DNA of 64,000 nt, from the NCBI GenBank assembly GCA_029224185.1, contig CM055196.1, positions 5,289,530-5,353,529 on the forward strand, given 5' to 3'. Positions within the stretch are counted from its first letter, which is position 1. Each line of letters starts with the position of its first letter. Position numbers and translations under genes: made by a program. The stretch comes from Karalla daura. Taxonomy: Eukaryota > Chordata > Actinopteri > Chaetodontiformes > Leiognathidae. The notes under the pieces are model-generated. The model saw only the letters and a program-made list of their open reading frames with translations. It was not told the DNA's origin and did no database searches. Shown here piece by piece: positions 1 to 12,205 of this stretch.

Positions 1-639
1 GGTGAGTGTGTGTGTGTGTGTGTGAGAGTGAACTAATCACTGACGGGTGAAATGCAGAGACCAGACATCACCTATGAAAGAATAGAAAAGGAGGAACATT
101 TGCCATTCGTTGCTCCGCTCTTTGTGGCGTCTTGTGTTTGACATTTCTAGAGACTTAACAAAGAGAATTACAAAACTAAAGCTCTGTGACACAGCTACGA
201 TCCGCAAGTTCAAGAATTACGAAAAGCTCAAGGTAAACGGTCTCCACCATCTTCCATGCAAGTACAGCCCATCACTCTTTTTGGAGTTGAGGTGAAACTT
301 CAATACAACTCTCTGTCAGAGACCCGGTAAGTTTTGGGTCTCGTAAAACAGAACTTTAAGCACGCCGAGGAAGAGGAGGGTTTACTTGCGCCTCACTGTG
401 GCCAGGCCTCATCGGCTGGAAAACACAACCTTGCCGTGTGCAACATGAAAGCACAGTCCCGGTTCCTGGCCTGATCACAGATAGTGAGCTAATATGTTTA
501 CAAGCAGCTGCCTGCCTCCGCATGTACACGATCTGTACAATGTCAACCGGTCGATTACGCCGACTGTGACGCAAAAGCACCTCAAAGTAAAGGGAATAAG
601 ACGGGTATGAAAACGCCGTCTTCTTCGGTGAAACTGCAA

Positions 640-910
640 ATGTTGCAGTACAGAAGGTATGAAATAGATACTAAAAATGGCACACCCATTGTTTTGTGTG
701 TCCTGGGTGCTGTCAGATTTTAGGGCAATATCGGCCTCTCTGTCCAGCTCTTTATTGGATTTGGGAAAAGTTACACTTCAGTAAGCCCTGGCAACATTAG
801 CAAAGAGGCCATTAGTGTCTGCAGCGCATCAGTAATTGAATCCAGTTTTCAAAGCAGCTTTCTTTAAAGTGCCATGCTTTACATCAGAGACGGTCTACAC
901 AGACTCTTCA
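640..910. promoter_or_regulatory. Candidate regulatory element
   Basis: A repeat-free block of balanced composition with SOX-like CCATTGTT (near 686), TTATTGGATTTGGG and AGTAATTGAAT motifs packed within 270 bp. No open frame. Conservation cannot be tested here. Confidence 0.2.
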
Positions 911-1000
911 TTAAACGTATGAGCAATCTGTTGGCTGCTGGTTAGTCTAAAAGTCCTGAAGGCTTTTTCTTTCACCATTTCGAGACATCTAGGTAAATAG

Positions 1001-1100
1001 CTGGTCGGTAGCACTATGGACTGTGGCAAGAGGGATCTGGGTTTGACCTCCGCGTTGGACTGAGCGTCTTTCTAAATGTTCTTCCTAAATTTCCCCTAGG
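1001..1100 (+). repeat. Fragment of a dispersed tRNA-like or SINE-like fish repeat
   Basis: The stretch GGTAGCACTATGGACTGTGG followed by an AAGAGGGATCTGGGTTTGAC-like box matches in wording the common fish repeat whose head reads 'gtggttagcactgtggcctcacagcaagagggtcctgggttc...'. Only the head is visible. Confidence 0.4.
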
Positions 1101-3368
1101 TTGAGTGAAAGCTTCACAAGTCATCGATGATAACTGCTCGCTGCAGACGCATTGATGATCAGCCACACAGTCCGAGGTGGTGTGAGAAACAAGACAGCCA
1201 ATGTGTAAATGTAAATGCCGCTTCCCCCATTTTTAGCCACACAGAAATCATGAAGCAGCCACTTGTCTCTCTCGGCCTCTGGCTGCCAGCCCTGCTCCTG
1301 TCTCTGGGCTCCTTCGGCCCCTCCCTCCCTCACCCCCCTCCCTCCCTCGCTACCCTCTCTGTCCATTCGTCTTCAGTCCTACGAGAGGCGAGAGGAATAC
1401 AAAAGGGAGGACGAGCAGGAGAGCCCTTTGTCCTGGGGCCCACTGCCAGCTGCCGCCGCTGCTGCAGAGGCCATCCATCCAAACGCGGACGGGCAAAGTG
1501 GGGGGTGGGGGTGGGGGGGACGCTGCTTTGGAACTCAGCCCTGATGCGAGGCCTGTGGGTGAGGCCGGCCTGCTTGGTTTGGTCCGGTCTGCGCTCCACG
1601 GACGCAGCGCAACGTCGCCATCCGGTCCAGGGTGGATGGCTTCCTGAGATCTTAAGACGCAAGATGTTTTAATCCCTTTTAATGAGGAGCTAAGGCTCGG
1701 CGAAAGCTGATCTCCATGGCCCACCGTTGTTTGTCTCGTTTGTGTCAGACTCCAGGCTCTCAGTTTGGACCACAGACTGTAGGAGAATTTACATATGTAT
1801 AAATATACACATATATATATAAAACTGTGCTATTACCAGGTGGTAAAGGATTGGCAGGCCTCTGCAAATCGTGTCACTCCTCACAAACTTGATTCAAGGG
1901 CACAGCTGTTGTTTGGTGTCGCACTTACCACAACGCATTGACACCCACGCAAACAACTATTCGTCCACACGTGGAAGCGGACACCGCGGCAATAAATTCG
2001 CGCGCCCGCCCGACACTCTCGGCCCATCCAAGAGGCCCGCCAGGACGTCGGACCGCAGCGTTTGAGGGAAAAGTGCTGTGTCAGATCGGTTTGTGGCAAA
2101 CGGGACTGGCAGAGGGGCGAAGCAGATTTAGATTAACGGCTCTAATTAACGAGATTGGGCTCTGTGAGCCAGGAGCGGCATCGGCTTTCCCGAGAACGTG
2201 TTTTCGACCTAAACGTCCTGCCCCGTGGCTTCCGCGGCAGATCGCTTCGAGCGCCGGGAGGAACGCCGAGCCATGTCCGACATTGCTTTTTAATTGCTCC
2301 GTGATGAAAAAAAACAAAAACGAAACAAAAACAAAACGACGACAAAAAAAGGAAAGAAAACATTTCACCCCCAGCCACTTCATGGGGGCCGCGTTTCACA
2401 TCACGGGACGCGCAAGGAACACCGTGAGCCTCACCCAAAGGCAATTGAATGAGCGCAGCGTCAGGCTGAATGCGGGTAGCTTTGTGTCAACAATGCTAAG
2501 CCGGCTGCACGAAAGCTCCTTCTGCGTGCCTCCTCCGTTGCCGGCGAATGTCGGTGTGCGCGGGACCCGCTCAAAGTAACTACATTCCAGAGGCTGCTGC
2601 CAGAAGGACCGCGACCTCATTCCTAGCTGCGGAGAGGCGGTGGCCGACAGAGACGGTCGTTGGCTGGACTCGACGTATGCATTAGCCGTCCATCCCGCAG
2701 GTCTGAACGCTGCGCTGGTATATGTGGCCCTTCCTTTTTGTTTGTGTGACCAACATTTCAGAGCGAACCCCCCAAAAAAAGAAAGAAAGCTCGCTTTCTC
2801 TGAAGACGGGGGGGAGGGGGGGGGGGGGGGGCCGGCAGCTTATACTCTTCGCAAGCGGGACGGAGTGGGGAGGCGGCGCAGGGGAAGGCAACGCGAATCG
2901 CTGACACGAGTGTTTGCGGTGTGATCTGGTCAGAGGCCTCGGATTAAGAGAATTTCGCGGTACCGGGAACGGCGGCGGCCCGTGGCAGCGGCTACCGAAA
3001 TAGCCGCGGCTATTTGCTCCGCTCACCCCGGTGCCCGCCAGTGTTTTCAAAGCTCTAAATCTGTTAATCAGCGAGGTGAGGGTCACGGTGGCGCGCGTGT
3101 GCGTCTGTGTGTGTGTGTGTGTGTGTGGTGGGGGGGGGGTGCGGCCCCCGCAGGTGAGGAGCGGGACGCTTAAAGAGGGAGCAATAATCCCGGGAAAACC
3201 AAAGCTGGCGGTAAGCTGGTGCGACGGCCCCCGCGCTGTCCGCTCTCCAGCCGCCCGTGTTGAACAGAGGGCCTCTGCAGACACGCGGCCTCGCACCGGG
3301 TGACCTCGGCTTGACGAGACAAGTTACCTCATCCAGTTGGAGGGCGTAGGAGAGTCCTAACGTCCACG

Positions 3369-3412
3369 CCCCCCCCCCCCCCACCCCCCCCCCCCCCCCC
3401 CACCCCCACCCC
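3369..3412 (+). repeat. Poly-C tract with single A interruptions
   Basis: C14-A-C17-A-C5-A-C4. On the minus strand it is a strong G-quadruplex-type sequence, and on the plus strand it could form an i-motif. Confidence 0.95.
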
Positions 3413-3874
3413 GACATCTAACTGGAAAGCCTCATTCCGCTCCCATCTCAACCGAAGGGTGCCGAGCATGGATCCCTGAGGAGCTACCGCCATGGGTATG
3501 CCAGGGGAGCCTTCACGGAGGACCCAGACCGGCCGACACATGTCAGCTACTGTCAGAAGTTGAATGGATCGATCTGACACTTCGCTGCAAGGTTCATCCG
3601 GACAGTCAAAATGTACATCTGGGGGAAACTCAACGGCTGCCTAGATGTTTCATGCGCCGAAGGATCGCGCGGTGGTCACAAAATTGCGGAGCTGATTTTC
3701 CCTTCCCTGAACCTGTCATTTCACCCATTAGCAGCAATCAAAGCCAGAGGGTGTGGGAGAGTCCATCTGTCAAAACGGAATGCCGGAATGCCATTTTCCC
3801 GGAAACATCTCGACTAATAAATGACTTCCAGCATGAAAAGACACGCCGCAGCAGCAAGGGGCAGGTGATTGGCT

Positions 3875-3876
<2 letters not shown>

Positions 3877-3951
<75 letters not shown>
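3877..3951 (+). repeat. (AG)n microsatellite, about 75 bp
   Basis: Uninterrupted AG dinucleotides; responsible for spurious Arg-Glu or Ser-Leu reading frames on the two strands. Confidence 0.97.
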
Positions 3952-3955
<4 letters not shown>

Positions 3956-4629
3956 AAGACCTGTGGCACGGACGAAGACTTACTCAGATTACATGAAATT
4001 CCAGGAAATGCCCCCCGCCAGATGGTCCGACTGTGATAAGACGCACGCGGCCCCTCTCTTGCGCACCCTTCATCCCACCCCTGTATACTTTGTTGCACTA
4101 CATTCATCCACCGGCTGCATCCACACACCCCATTAATCCAATCTGCCCGGCTTTGGACAGGTCGCAGGTGCGTGGGTCCGGGCCGCGCTTGTAAAACCTT
4201 GTTGTCACGCGCCGAAAGTCACAGACCGCGCTGTCCCGCGTCTCTCCCGTGACTCACTCGCGGGCGTCTCGTCTGTACCGGCCACTTAGTGTATTTACAC
4301 GGTGCAATTATCGCCTGCCGGCAGAGCTCTGTGAACTCCACCGAGCGTTTACACCGAGCGATTTGCCCTCCCCTCCCACTTGGAGCGCTGCTGCGAGCCA
4401 CGCTGCCGTTGCGCCGCGTGTATGTACGTGCCATTTATCCACTCAGGGATCCCCGCTCCCGAGTCCCCCGAGCGAGGGGCCGAGGGCGAACGGGTCGAGG
4501 GCGAGCCTGTGCCACCCAGAAAAAAAAAAAAAAGGGAAAAAAAAGAAAGAGGAAACAATGGGAAAGAGGAGGCAGAGCGCGACAGTGGAGAGGAGGAAGA
4601 AGAGAGGTGAGGAGGAAAAGGGGCTAACC

Positions 4630-4960
4630 CACTTAGTTTTATGTGGCCCTATTAAAACACCACTCCCTGGGTATTAGAGTAACCTAGTTGAGGCGCTTCC
4701 TGCAGAGTTAATTAGACGGGCTAGAAGGAGCTTCTGAGAGCCTCCGTGGATCCAGACTCCTAATGACATGATGAATATCAGCAGCTCCGGCCACAGAGGA
4801 CAGACAGAGAGAGAGAGAGAGTGCGAGCGTGGACGCTGATCTATAATTATATTATTCAGCTATGCTCAAAGCATCCTCTGCAGCACAAAGCATGTGATTG
4901 CCCAGAAATCTAATCTGGTATTTGGGCATTGATTTCATCAAGCTGGAAATGCTGGAGCGC
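4630..4960. promoter_or_regulatory. Candidate developmental enhancer-like non-coding element
   Basis: An AT-rich island with homeodomain-type cores inside GC-rich DNA: GTTAATTAGACGG (near 4706), CTCCTAATGACATGATGAAT (near 4757), ATAATTATATTATTCAGC (near 4843) and TTTGGGCATTGATTTCATC (near 4920). It is interrupted by a short (GA)n. No open frame spans it. The density of TAAT and ATGAT cores is the reason for the call. Confidence 0.35.
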
Positions 4961-7461
4961 TCGCTCTGACCGCGCTATTTGGTCCGGGGTGGTGGGGAGG
5001 AGGCGGCTGAGTGAGCTTTAATACCGTTTGCTGCTGCTTTGGGGTTGTCTCGACAGCAGCATGGGACACGCCACAGGGCGACTACTCTAGCTGCCTCCAG
5101 ACAGACGCACTCGGCTCAGAGGGGGAAAACCCGGACGCCCCGCCATTTAACTACACGAATTTACCGCACTCCGAGGATCCGGTCAGAGGGCGGCGGCTCA
5201 GCGCTGCAAATTTGGTTAGCTACGTTACATTAGCTGAGGAAGAACCCGGGAGAAGGCGGAGGCAGATGCGCGGCGTGTCAAAGCCTCCTCGCTGCGCTCC
5301 TCCGGTTCGGGCTCTCGGCACGGGGTGGTTCGACCCGGCCTGCGCAGAGGGTTCCCTGTAAGGCTTTAAATGAGGGACGCCGACCTGCGCTGAGGAGGGC
5401 TCCCCCACAGAGGGAAGCCCCTGATGGAGAGGGGGCGACGCTCTGAACTCCGTCGCATCGTCCCATGGCCTGTAGGGCGAGTCCCCAACTCTGGTTGCAT
5501 TACTGGAAAAATCTGTCAAAGCACTAATCCGTGAGGCTCGTTGAGGTGAGGGAGGAGGGCTGTCCTGAATGTGGCAGCTCCATCCGTTAAATCACATCCG
5601 AGCTCTATTAAAATGCATCAGGTAACCACACACACGCACGCACGCACGCACGCACTTCTTTCACCTTCTCTTTTCACCTATTCTTCTTTCCTGACCCGGT
5701 TGCAACGTCGGAGTTGCACTTTATTTTGATCTGAGCATCCATCCATTTGGATGCCGAGGAGGAGCCGAGGGGGCCGAGAGCCTCGAGGCCGGGAACAACA
5801 CGCTCTCGTGACGGCCTCCCCACCAGCGTGCTCGTCTTCCCCCCCCCCCGAGGAAGAACTTGGCTTCTTTACGGGCACCACAACGCAGAGCAGGGGGAGG
5901 CAACAAGTGAGCAGAGGCGGGGCCGCACGTTTTTCCCCTTTGTGGCGTTTTCATATCCAAGGCCGTGGCGGGGCAAACGTTCAGGCCCCGGTCGTACGCG
6001 GGGGTTTGAGCTCCACTGAAACCGAAACTCCGATCGAAAAGAAAACAGTCTCAGCGGGGACGAGGTTCCCGCCGACGTCGGCACACACACGGAACACGCG
6101 CGCTTGATTTTACAAATCGGGAAACAAGCCTCAGACATCCCCCGCAGCCTCTGCGTTTCTGATCTTGACTTGCTTTTCTGTTTTACGGTTTCTGACCGAG
6201 ATCATCGCCACAAAAGTACTTCCTCATAGTATCTCTAAAAAGGACTCCGAATGGCTAGACCCGTCACCCCGTCGTTTAACTCGGTTGAAGCGCGCACATC
6301 GATTTGAGTTCGAGGCCGTTTTCCCCTAGCTGCACTGTGAGCGCACACACACAAACGAGTGGTGTGAAATGCCCCTGTCATCCACCGCCGGCTGCTTGCG
6401 TGTGCTTTCATCTGCAGCAACAGGAGCCATTGATTAGTGACTGGACGAAACACAGAGGGGATAAATGGAGCCACACTGCCCGAGTAAGCTGATCCGACGG
6501 TCTGAGCGGCTGCGGCGTTCCTGTCGGCCACGCGATCGGGGATAAACAAACGGCCGGCGATCGACAGGGGTCAGAGGGGCGCGAGGTCGAGGGAGTCACG
6601 CAAACACCCAACACGATCTAACGCGGAGCTTTGAGGAGGTTGTTAAGAACCAGATCTTTAAACGATCAACTTGTCAACGGGTCCGAAAGTGAGGCGGCAA
6701 AAAGTTCCAAAACAGCAGTCCAAAAACAAGTTGCGCAACCGTGGTTGTTGTCAATAGTAACATAACATAAGGCACATGAATAACATGAGTAACATAAATC
6801 ACATGTTGTAACTTTTATACTTTTATAAGTGCCTTTGCACAGCATAACCTGGCTCGCAGTCGATGGACATCCACGTGACTTGGGAGATACAATTCATGGG
6901 GTGAGGCAACTTTTGCCATCTGATCGAGGACGAGCCGCGAGAACTTTTCGGATTGTGTGTTGTTGTGCGCGTGTGATTCCCACCCTCCATCTTGTGGCTG
7001 GCGGTACTAGGAAAAGAGAAGAGCACTTCACAAAGGCTCCGAGACGACTGCTCAGCACGCCGCGTCGTCAGCTAAACAGAACTGGATAAATCGGAAAACG
7101 GAGAAGCGGTGGATCTATACTGTCTCCGGGGTCCCTGTTTCCCAAGGCATTTTGTCACTTTTTAATCACCCTGCGTGGTGAAAATGAACAGCCTCTCTGA
7201 CTCCAGCCGTCTGATTCTGATCGACAGCTTCCTTGCAGAACTCCAAACGTGCACCGAGCCCACGCACGAGTCGAGGCCTCGTCCGCTTAAGACGCACTGT
7301 CGGACAGCGGCGTTATCTAGGGGAGGAGTAAAATCCTCACCTTTCTCCTGAGCGGACAGAGAGAGCCCCTGCATCTCCTCTTACCCTTCACGCCACCCCG
7401 GCTGTGGCTGTGGCTGCTGCTGCTGCTGCTGTCTCTTAGCAACACCTCCAGGCAAATCAAT

Positions 7462-7660
7462 AGAGGAGGGGGAAAAAAGGGATGAATGAAGGGAGAGGCT
7501 GAGAGGACAAAGAGGGGAGGGGGGCGCGAGGAGAGGGGGAGAAGGGCAAACGGGTGTAAAGAGAGACATGGCAGAATGGAGGAGAGAGGAGAGGAGATCA
7601 GAGCAGGAGAGGAGAGAGATGGAGGGAGAGAGGAGGTACGAGATGGAGAGGGGAGGGATG
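7462..7660 (+). repeat. Polypurine (G/A) tract, about 200 bp
   Basis: Almost all bases on the plus strand are purines, with few interruptions. Such tracts can form triplex DNA. It generates artefactual Arg/Glu/Gly-rich and Ser/Leu/Pro-rich frames. Confidence 0.85.
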
Positions 7661-7679
7661 CTTATCAGCCTCTGGCCAC

Positions 7680-7850
7680 CCAGCTCCATTAAATGTCAGC
7701 TGGACTCTGAAAATGCCAGAGCCGTGGAAGGAGGCTACATTTTGAGGAAGGGCTTCCCGGTCCCTGAATTTCCAGGAAAACGCTTGACAGAGAGTTTGCT
7801 TTGGAAGCAAAGCAGTCCCAGGGGAGGGACGAAATCGCTAACTTCCACAC
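7680..7850. promoter_or_regulatory. Candidate regulatory element
   Basis: A complex, low-repeat block directly after the polypurine tract, with palindrome-like TTTCCAGGAAAACG and TTTGCTTTGGAAGCAAAG motifs. No credible coding frame. Confidence 0.2.
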
Positions 7851-7977
7851 TGGATGTCAGATATTTTTCTTTGCAACTTTTCCCTCTTTTACACGGGAAC
7901 CCCAAGACGGACGTAGGGCTGGGACACTTGGTCGGTGTTGCTCAACTCATGGAGATGATGCAGGCAGGTCACAAACA

Positions 7978-8185
7978 AGAGAGGGGAGTGAGAGAGAGAG
8001 AGGGATAGAGACAGAGAGACAGAGAGAAACAGAGAGGGAGAGAGAGAGCCTGTGGCCTCGACACCAGCAGCAGCAGACACTGGAGGAGGAGGAGGAGGTG
8101 GTAGTGGTGGTGGAGGAGGAGGAGGAGGAGAATGATGCCTGCCTCTTCTTCATCATCATCAGCAGCAGCAGCAGCCCTGTCTCGC
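7978..8185 (+). repeat. GA-rich and GGA/TGG/CAT/CAG triplet-repeat cluster
   Basis: Successive GAGA-rich, (GGA)n, (GTG)n, (GGA)n, (CAT)n and (CAG)n short arrays lie next to the putative minus-strand first exon. Confidence 0.85.
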
Positions 8186-8266
8186 TGTCTTGTCGAGCCC
8201 TGTGCAGCTGGCCCAACCGACCCCCAAAATGAGCAGGACTGCAAAACAAACGGAGCGCAGACCTAC

Positions 8267-8700
8267 CTTGCAGTGTGGCTCAAATCCCGAACCAGTGTCC
8301 AGCCGAGCCGAGCCGAGTTGAGTCGAGCCGAGCCGAGCCGAGCCGAGGTCGCAGCTGCCGCTGCTTTAGGTTCTGGTTGCCGTGGTTTGCAGTCACGTTG
8401 CCGGAGACCCAGCGTGTCTCCCTCTCCTCTCCTCTCCTCTGCTCTGCTCTCCTCTCCTCCCGGACTACAGCCCGGGTTGAAGCGCAGCGCGGTCCCGCAG
8501 AGCGGACAGGGTACGAGGCTGTGATGCGGCCGCGGCGGCGTGTGCTCCTCCGCGCCAGGAACCTGAGCGTGATGTGGTGGGAGCCTCCAGCCTCGGAGCT
8601 CAGTGAAACACGGCAGAGCCTGCTCCAGCCTCTCTAGATGCTCTGTGGGCCCGGACACAGGGATGGGGAGGACTCCACATCCGGCCTTCAAAATAAAACC
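8267..8700 (-). other. Putative untranslated first exon and CpG-rich promoter of an unidentified minus-strand gene
   Basis: On the minus strand a GC-rich block ends at a consensus donor, CACTGCAAG|GTAGGTCTG (exon edge at 8267). The block contains a (TCGGC)n pentanucleotide array, many CpGs and no long reliable coding frame. It is flanked by polypurine and GGA/TGG triplet repeats, typical of GC-rich first exons. The gene body would then run towards base 1 and beyond, making 1-8266 its first intron, but I see no exon there to identify it. Confidence 0.3.
8302..8346 (+). repeat. (GCCGA)n pentanucleotide array
   Basis: About eight GCCGA units with one GTTGA/GTCGA-diverged pair in the middle, within the putative minus-strand first exon. 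Confidence 0.9.
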
Positions 8701-8869
8701 CTGGAAAAAAGAAAGAAAGAAAAAACGCTGTATATCTTACCCCCTGGCGGTCTGCTGGTGGTCAAAACAATGCATTCAGACAGCACAATGAGATGCTATT
8801 GATTGCATTTGCTATGTTTCCTAATTACCAATTCTGCAACTTTATTCTTTGAATAGGGGATACGACGTT

Positions 8870-8960
8870 CATTCATACAGACTTTATTAATTTATGTAGC
8901 ACTTTTCGTACATGAACATGTAGCACAATTGTTTTACACAGTAAAAGTCGAAGCTCAGCA
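8870..8960 (+). repeat. Fragment of an abundant fish interspersed repeat
   Basis: The text ACTTTATTAATTTATGTAGC followed by an ACTTTTCGTACATG box and a GTTTTACACAGTAAAAG box matches, in order and spacing, the common vertebrate/fish repeat tail 'tttatatagcacttttcatac...gtgctttacacagtaaaa'. Its class is not resolved from this fragment. Confidence 0.4.
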
Positions 8961-9885
8961 AAGCAAAACAACGCAAAATGACGGAAGAAAACAACACACA
9001 ACAAACCAGACACATTCATTATTTATGATATATTTAATAACTCATCCCACAGGGTTGCGTTATTAAATATGAACATGAATAAATAATCACCCGGGGTGAC
9101 CCCAGGACATCAACAGGACTGTTCTTAACTTATTGATACAACTGAACTCAACAAAGTTAGTTACTGTTGTCTGCCTGTCTGTCTGTCTAATATCGACATG
9201 CTCTGGACAGATGTGACTACACACATACTGAGAATCTTTTCTTTTAACTGTATGAAGTTATGCAACGTACATTAAAAGGTGAATTTGACATTTCTGTGCT
9301 TGTTTTACAGCACAGAATGACAGAGTGTTGAATACAAGCAACGACCCCATTTTATCTACAATGATTTTTCAGGACAGAATTTAGCTATGTCTTAGCAAAA
9401 TTGTGGCGATTTTGCATGCACTGTAAAATCCTGAGAGGTGAGTTGAAAACTCATAAAATGCCTTCCCTAACCGTTCCACTCACTTTAAAAAAAGTAGTAT
9501 AAAACAGGTGATGGTTCCTGCGCTGATGTACTTGTACTAAAACCTTCATAAAACCCTATCAAAAATTTCACCGGTGCACTCCACTGCAGAGGTGATTTAC
9601 CAGTGTGATGTTGGAAAATGTGTCAGCTGCCATTATTCACAAGGTGGGCAGGGCAATTCTGCTCTTTGTATTCGGTTCACTCTGCACAATAAATGGACCA
9701 TGAAACTCAAAATCCATCTGGACTGATATTAGATATTGTCAGAAAGATGAGTTATGTCCACACTAAGGCCAGCATGGCAATGAGAAGCTAGAGAAATGCA
9801 AGTGCACGTGCGTGTGCACGTGTATGTGTGTTCTTGAGGGAGGGCGAGATACTAATTCCAACTGTTGAAAAAGACAACTTCTACC
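8961..9885. other. Spacer, no gene seen
   Basis: AT-richer unique-looking DNA between the 8.9-kb repeat fragment and the TATC array. Contains a short (CTGT)n near 9172. No supported coding frame. Confidence 0.6.
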
Positions 9886-9889
9886 GTCC

Positions 9890-10084
<195 letters not shown>

Positions 10085-10640
10085 ACATTCTGACACTGTG
10101 TCTTCACCAGAGCTGAGCCAAGTGCAACAAACTTGATATAATACCTAAGGCCCTAACCTGTCACTCAGCCTGCTGGTGAGCAGTAACGCAAGCTCCAGGT
10201 AATTACCAGTGCTGATGCTACAGCTCTGCCCTGCCACCTCTCACCTCTCTTTAGCCACTCTTTAGTCATTTGGATGCTGACTCCGACCGTTTTGTGATGT
10301 TGCTCACCCGTCGCTCTATCAGGACCACCTGCCGATGTCTGGTCAGAGGTTGGTGACAGCAATCTCTTCCCAACACTTGAGCTGCCTTCCTAGATCTGCC
10401 CTCATTTGCCAGTCCTTTTCGGTCCCAAGGATCCCTGAGCATCGTTCCCCCTTTCCCGCTGTTTCTTCCTGGCCTGACAAAACAGATGAAATGAGGGCCT
10501 TTGGCTTTGGCCTTTGATCTCTTCCACTTCCTGTCCTTCTCCAGGCCTTCGGCTAGTTGCGTAACACCAAGTCATGATGCCATCTGAACCTCCCCACAGT
10601 CAGACATGATGATATGCCAATCATCAAGCTCCACAGAAGG
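10085..10640. other. Spacer, no gene seen
   Basis: Moderately pyrimidine-rich DNA with short chance frames on both strands and no recognised domain. Confidence 0.5.
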
Positions 10641-10644
10641 CTGA

Positions 10645-10745
10645 TGATGAGGCACTCATTTAAATCAGGTGTTGGAGGGAAACATCTAAAACATATAGGG
10701 CAGTGGCTTTTGAGGAACGGAATTGAGGACCACTGGTGTAGATGC
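10645..10745 (+). repeat. Fragment of a common fish interspersed repeat
   Basis: The order 'ATTTAAATCAGGTGTTGGAG', 'GGGAAACATCTAAAACATAT', 'GGGCAGTGGC' and 'GAGGACCACTGGTG' follows a frequent teleost repeat ('...tcaggtgtgttggagcagggaaacatctaaaacatgcagggcagtg...gaccactg') that I recognise by wording. Confidence 0.45.
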
Positions 10746-11399
10746 TCCTCTGCTTCTCCACTCCACAAGTGCGCTGGATAAGTGCACTGGCTTCCCACTT
10801 CCATCCCATGTTAACCATGTTAACCATGTTAACCGTGATGTCTACCTGCCACATTGGCTGTTCCCCACTGTCCTACAACATTATAGCTAGCCAGACTTTG
10901 GCCATCTTGAACTCCTCTACAACTGGTGTGACTGGTAGCTGTAGCTTGCTCCCAGAGATGTAGAGGCCAACTGGGCAAAAAAAAGCTTTTTGGGATTAAC
11001 AGACTAACTAATTATAAAGAATTTATAATTATAAAGAAAAGAAAGATTTTTGGTTCCCTTGAATGGCACAGTTTTCCCCTCTCCTACCTCCTTCTATCAA
11101 TCCAATGGCACCCTGGATCATTTCAACACAGTCTAAATTTCACACTTTTTTTTTCTGTCATGGAATGAAATCAAGTTAATTTTAAGAAATGAAAACAAAT
11201 GTACTGTGATTTCTGTTCCAGCATTTCCACAACGCATCGATAATGCTTACTCTGATGGAAATATATATATATTTTTTTTTTTTTTTCCCAAACCATTTCA
11301 TGAAATAAACATATTTCATTACCAAACACAAAACCACTCACACCTGCTACAGGGATAACATAGCGGGTTTCTAATTTGAGCCCTTGAATGGTCATTTAG

Positions 11400-11760
11400 C
11401 GACACCTGCTGGACAGATTTCGCCACTGCAGCGTCTCTCACATTGTGCTCAGGCAATGCGTGGGCCACCTCTCACGAGGCCGACTTGGTTGACGAAGGAC
11501 CCCAAAACGGCGGCTCGTCGTCGGTTTCCCGGAGTTGTTGTCTGTAAATGAAACATTATCCTCCTGAAATCATAATCATCTGATCAGATCAGCTGGTAAA
11601 TATGGTTTTCTCCACATCAGCAGTTCATCTGCGGTCAGACGGACCTTATATGTCTGTAAAGAGTTGGATCGAGATTGTGATTTAGCCGGGTTATAATAGT
11701 AGCACTTTCAAATGAATGGACTCTGAATAAACGAGCTGTACAGGCTAACATGGTGCGTCT
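11400..11760 (+). promoter_or_regulatory. sf3b3: Probable sf3b3 promoter and non-coding first exon
   Basis: This is the only CpG-bearing, repeat-free block directly upstream of the sf3b3 start. It includes a YY1-like core (AAAACGGCGGCTCG near 11505) of the kind common in housekeeping promoters. A possible donor, GTTGTCT|GTAAAT, lies near 11548. No TATA box is evident. Position and composition are the only support. Confidence 0.4.
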
Positions 11761-12149
11761 TCATGCAAAGTAAAGCTGGAAATGTTAAATAACTAACCAT
11801 TTGCTACCTCGGTTCACCCGCGGAGGAAACGGGTCACTCGATAAGAGCAACTCGTAGATATGCAGACTTTGTTAATGCTAAGATAGCATTAGCAGCGCAC
11901 GTCCGTTATTAGCATGTAAACACAACCCTATAAGTGGAGCGGGTGTGTTTAACTTTGTCTGCAAAACTATTTGAGCTAAGACCTGCTTTTCTTTTTGCAT
12001 AGTACTTGATTTTGCGCCAGTGTTGAAGTATTCCACAGATTGCAGACTGGTTTTTGTTTGTCCATCAAAATAAGCGCGGAAACCAGTTGGAAGCTCGTCG
12101 TACATCGGGCTGTCCACTCATAGCTTGTTTTGCCCTCCTTTCTCTGCAG

Positions 12150-12205
12150 TTTTGAGCTGGGCTACGAGCTCCGTTTGCAGCTCCCGAACCACCTCGTGAG
12201 GAGCC
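12150..12205 (+). other. sf3b3: sf3b3 5' untranslated part of the first coding exon
   Basis: A good acceptor (TTTCTCTGCAG) ends at 12149 and is followed by 56 bases before the ATG, so an upstream non-coding exon is expected. A nearer AG at 12180 could serve instead. Choice between the two needs transcript data. Confidence 0.5.

Larger units (their letters stand above)
1..8266. other. GC-rich non-coding region, likely regulatory or intronic
   Basis: No coding exon could be supported on either strand in these 8.3 kb. It contains CpG-rich DNA, poly-G and poly-C runs (2816-2831; 3369-3412), an (AG)n array (3877-3951), an A-rich stretch near 4510-4540, ACGC repeats near 5632-5656, a polypurine tract (7462-7660) and GA- and triplet-rich DNA up to 8130. 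Several low-repeat, AT-rich islands inside the GC-rich DNA look like conserved regulatory elements and are listed separately. Confidence 0.6.

Noticed and set aside
1..12. Possible exon end and donor (G|GTGAGT) at the very first bases
   Set aside because: A lone donor-like motif inside a GT repeat with no visible exon; cannot be supported.
8263..8691. Minus-strand 142-codon frame in the GC-rich block
   Set aside because: Ala/Arg/Pro-rich, includes a pentanucleotide repeat, with no domain; more consistent with an untranslated first exon or promoter.
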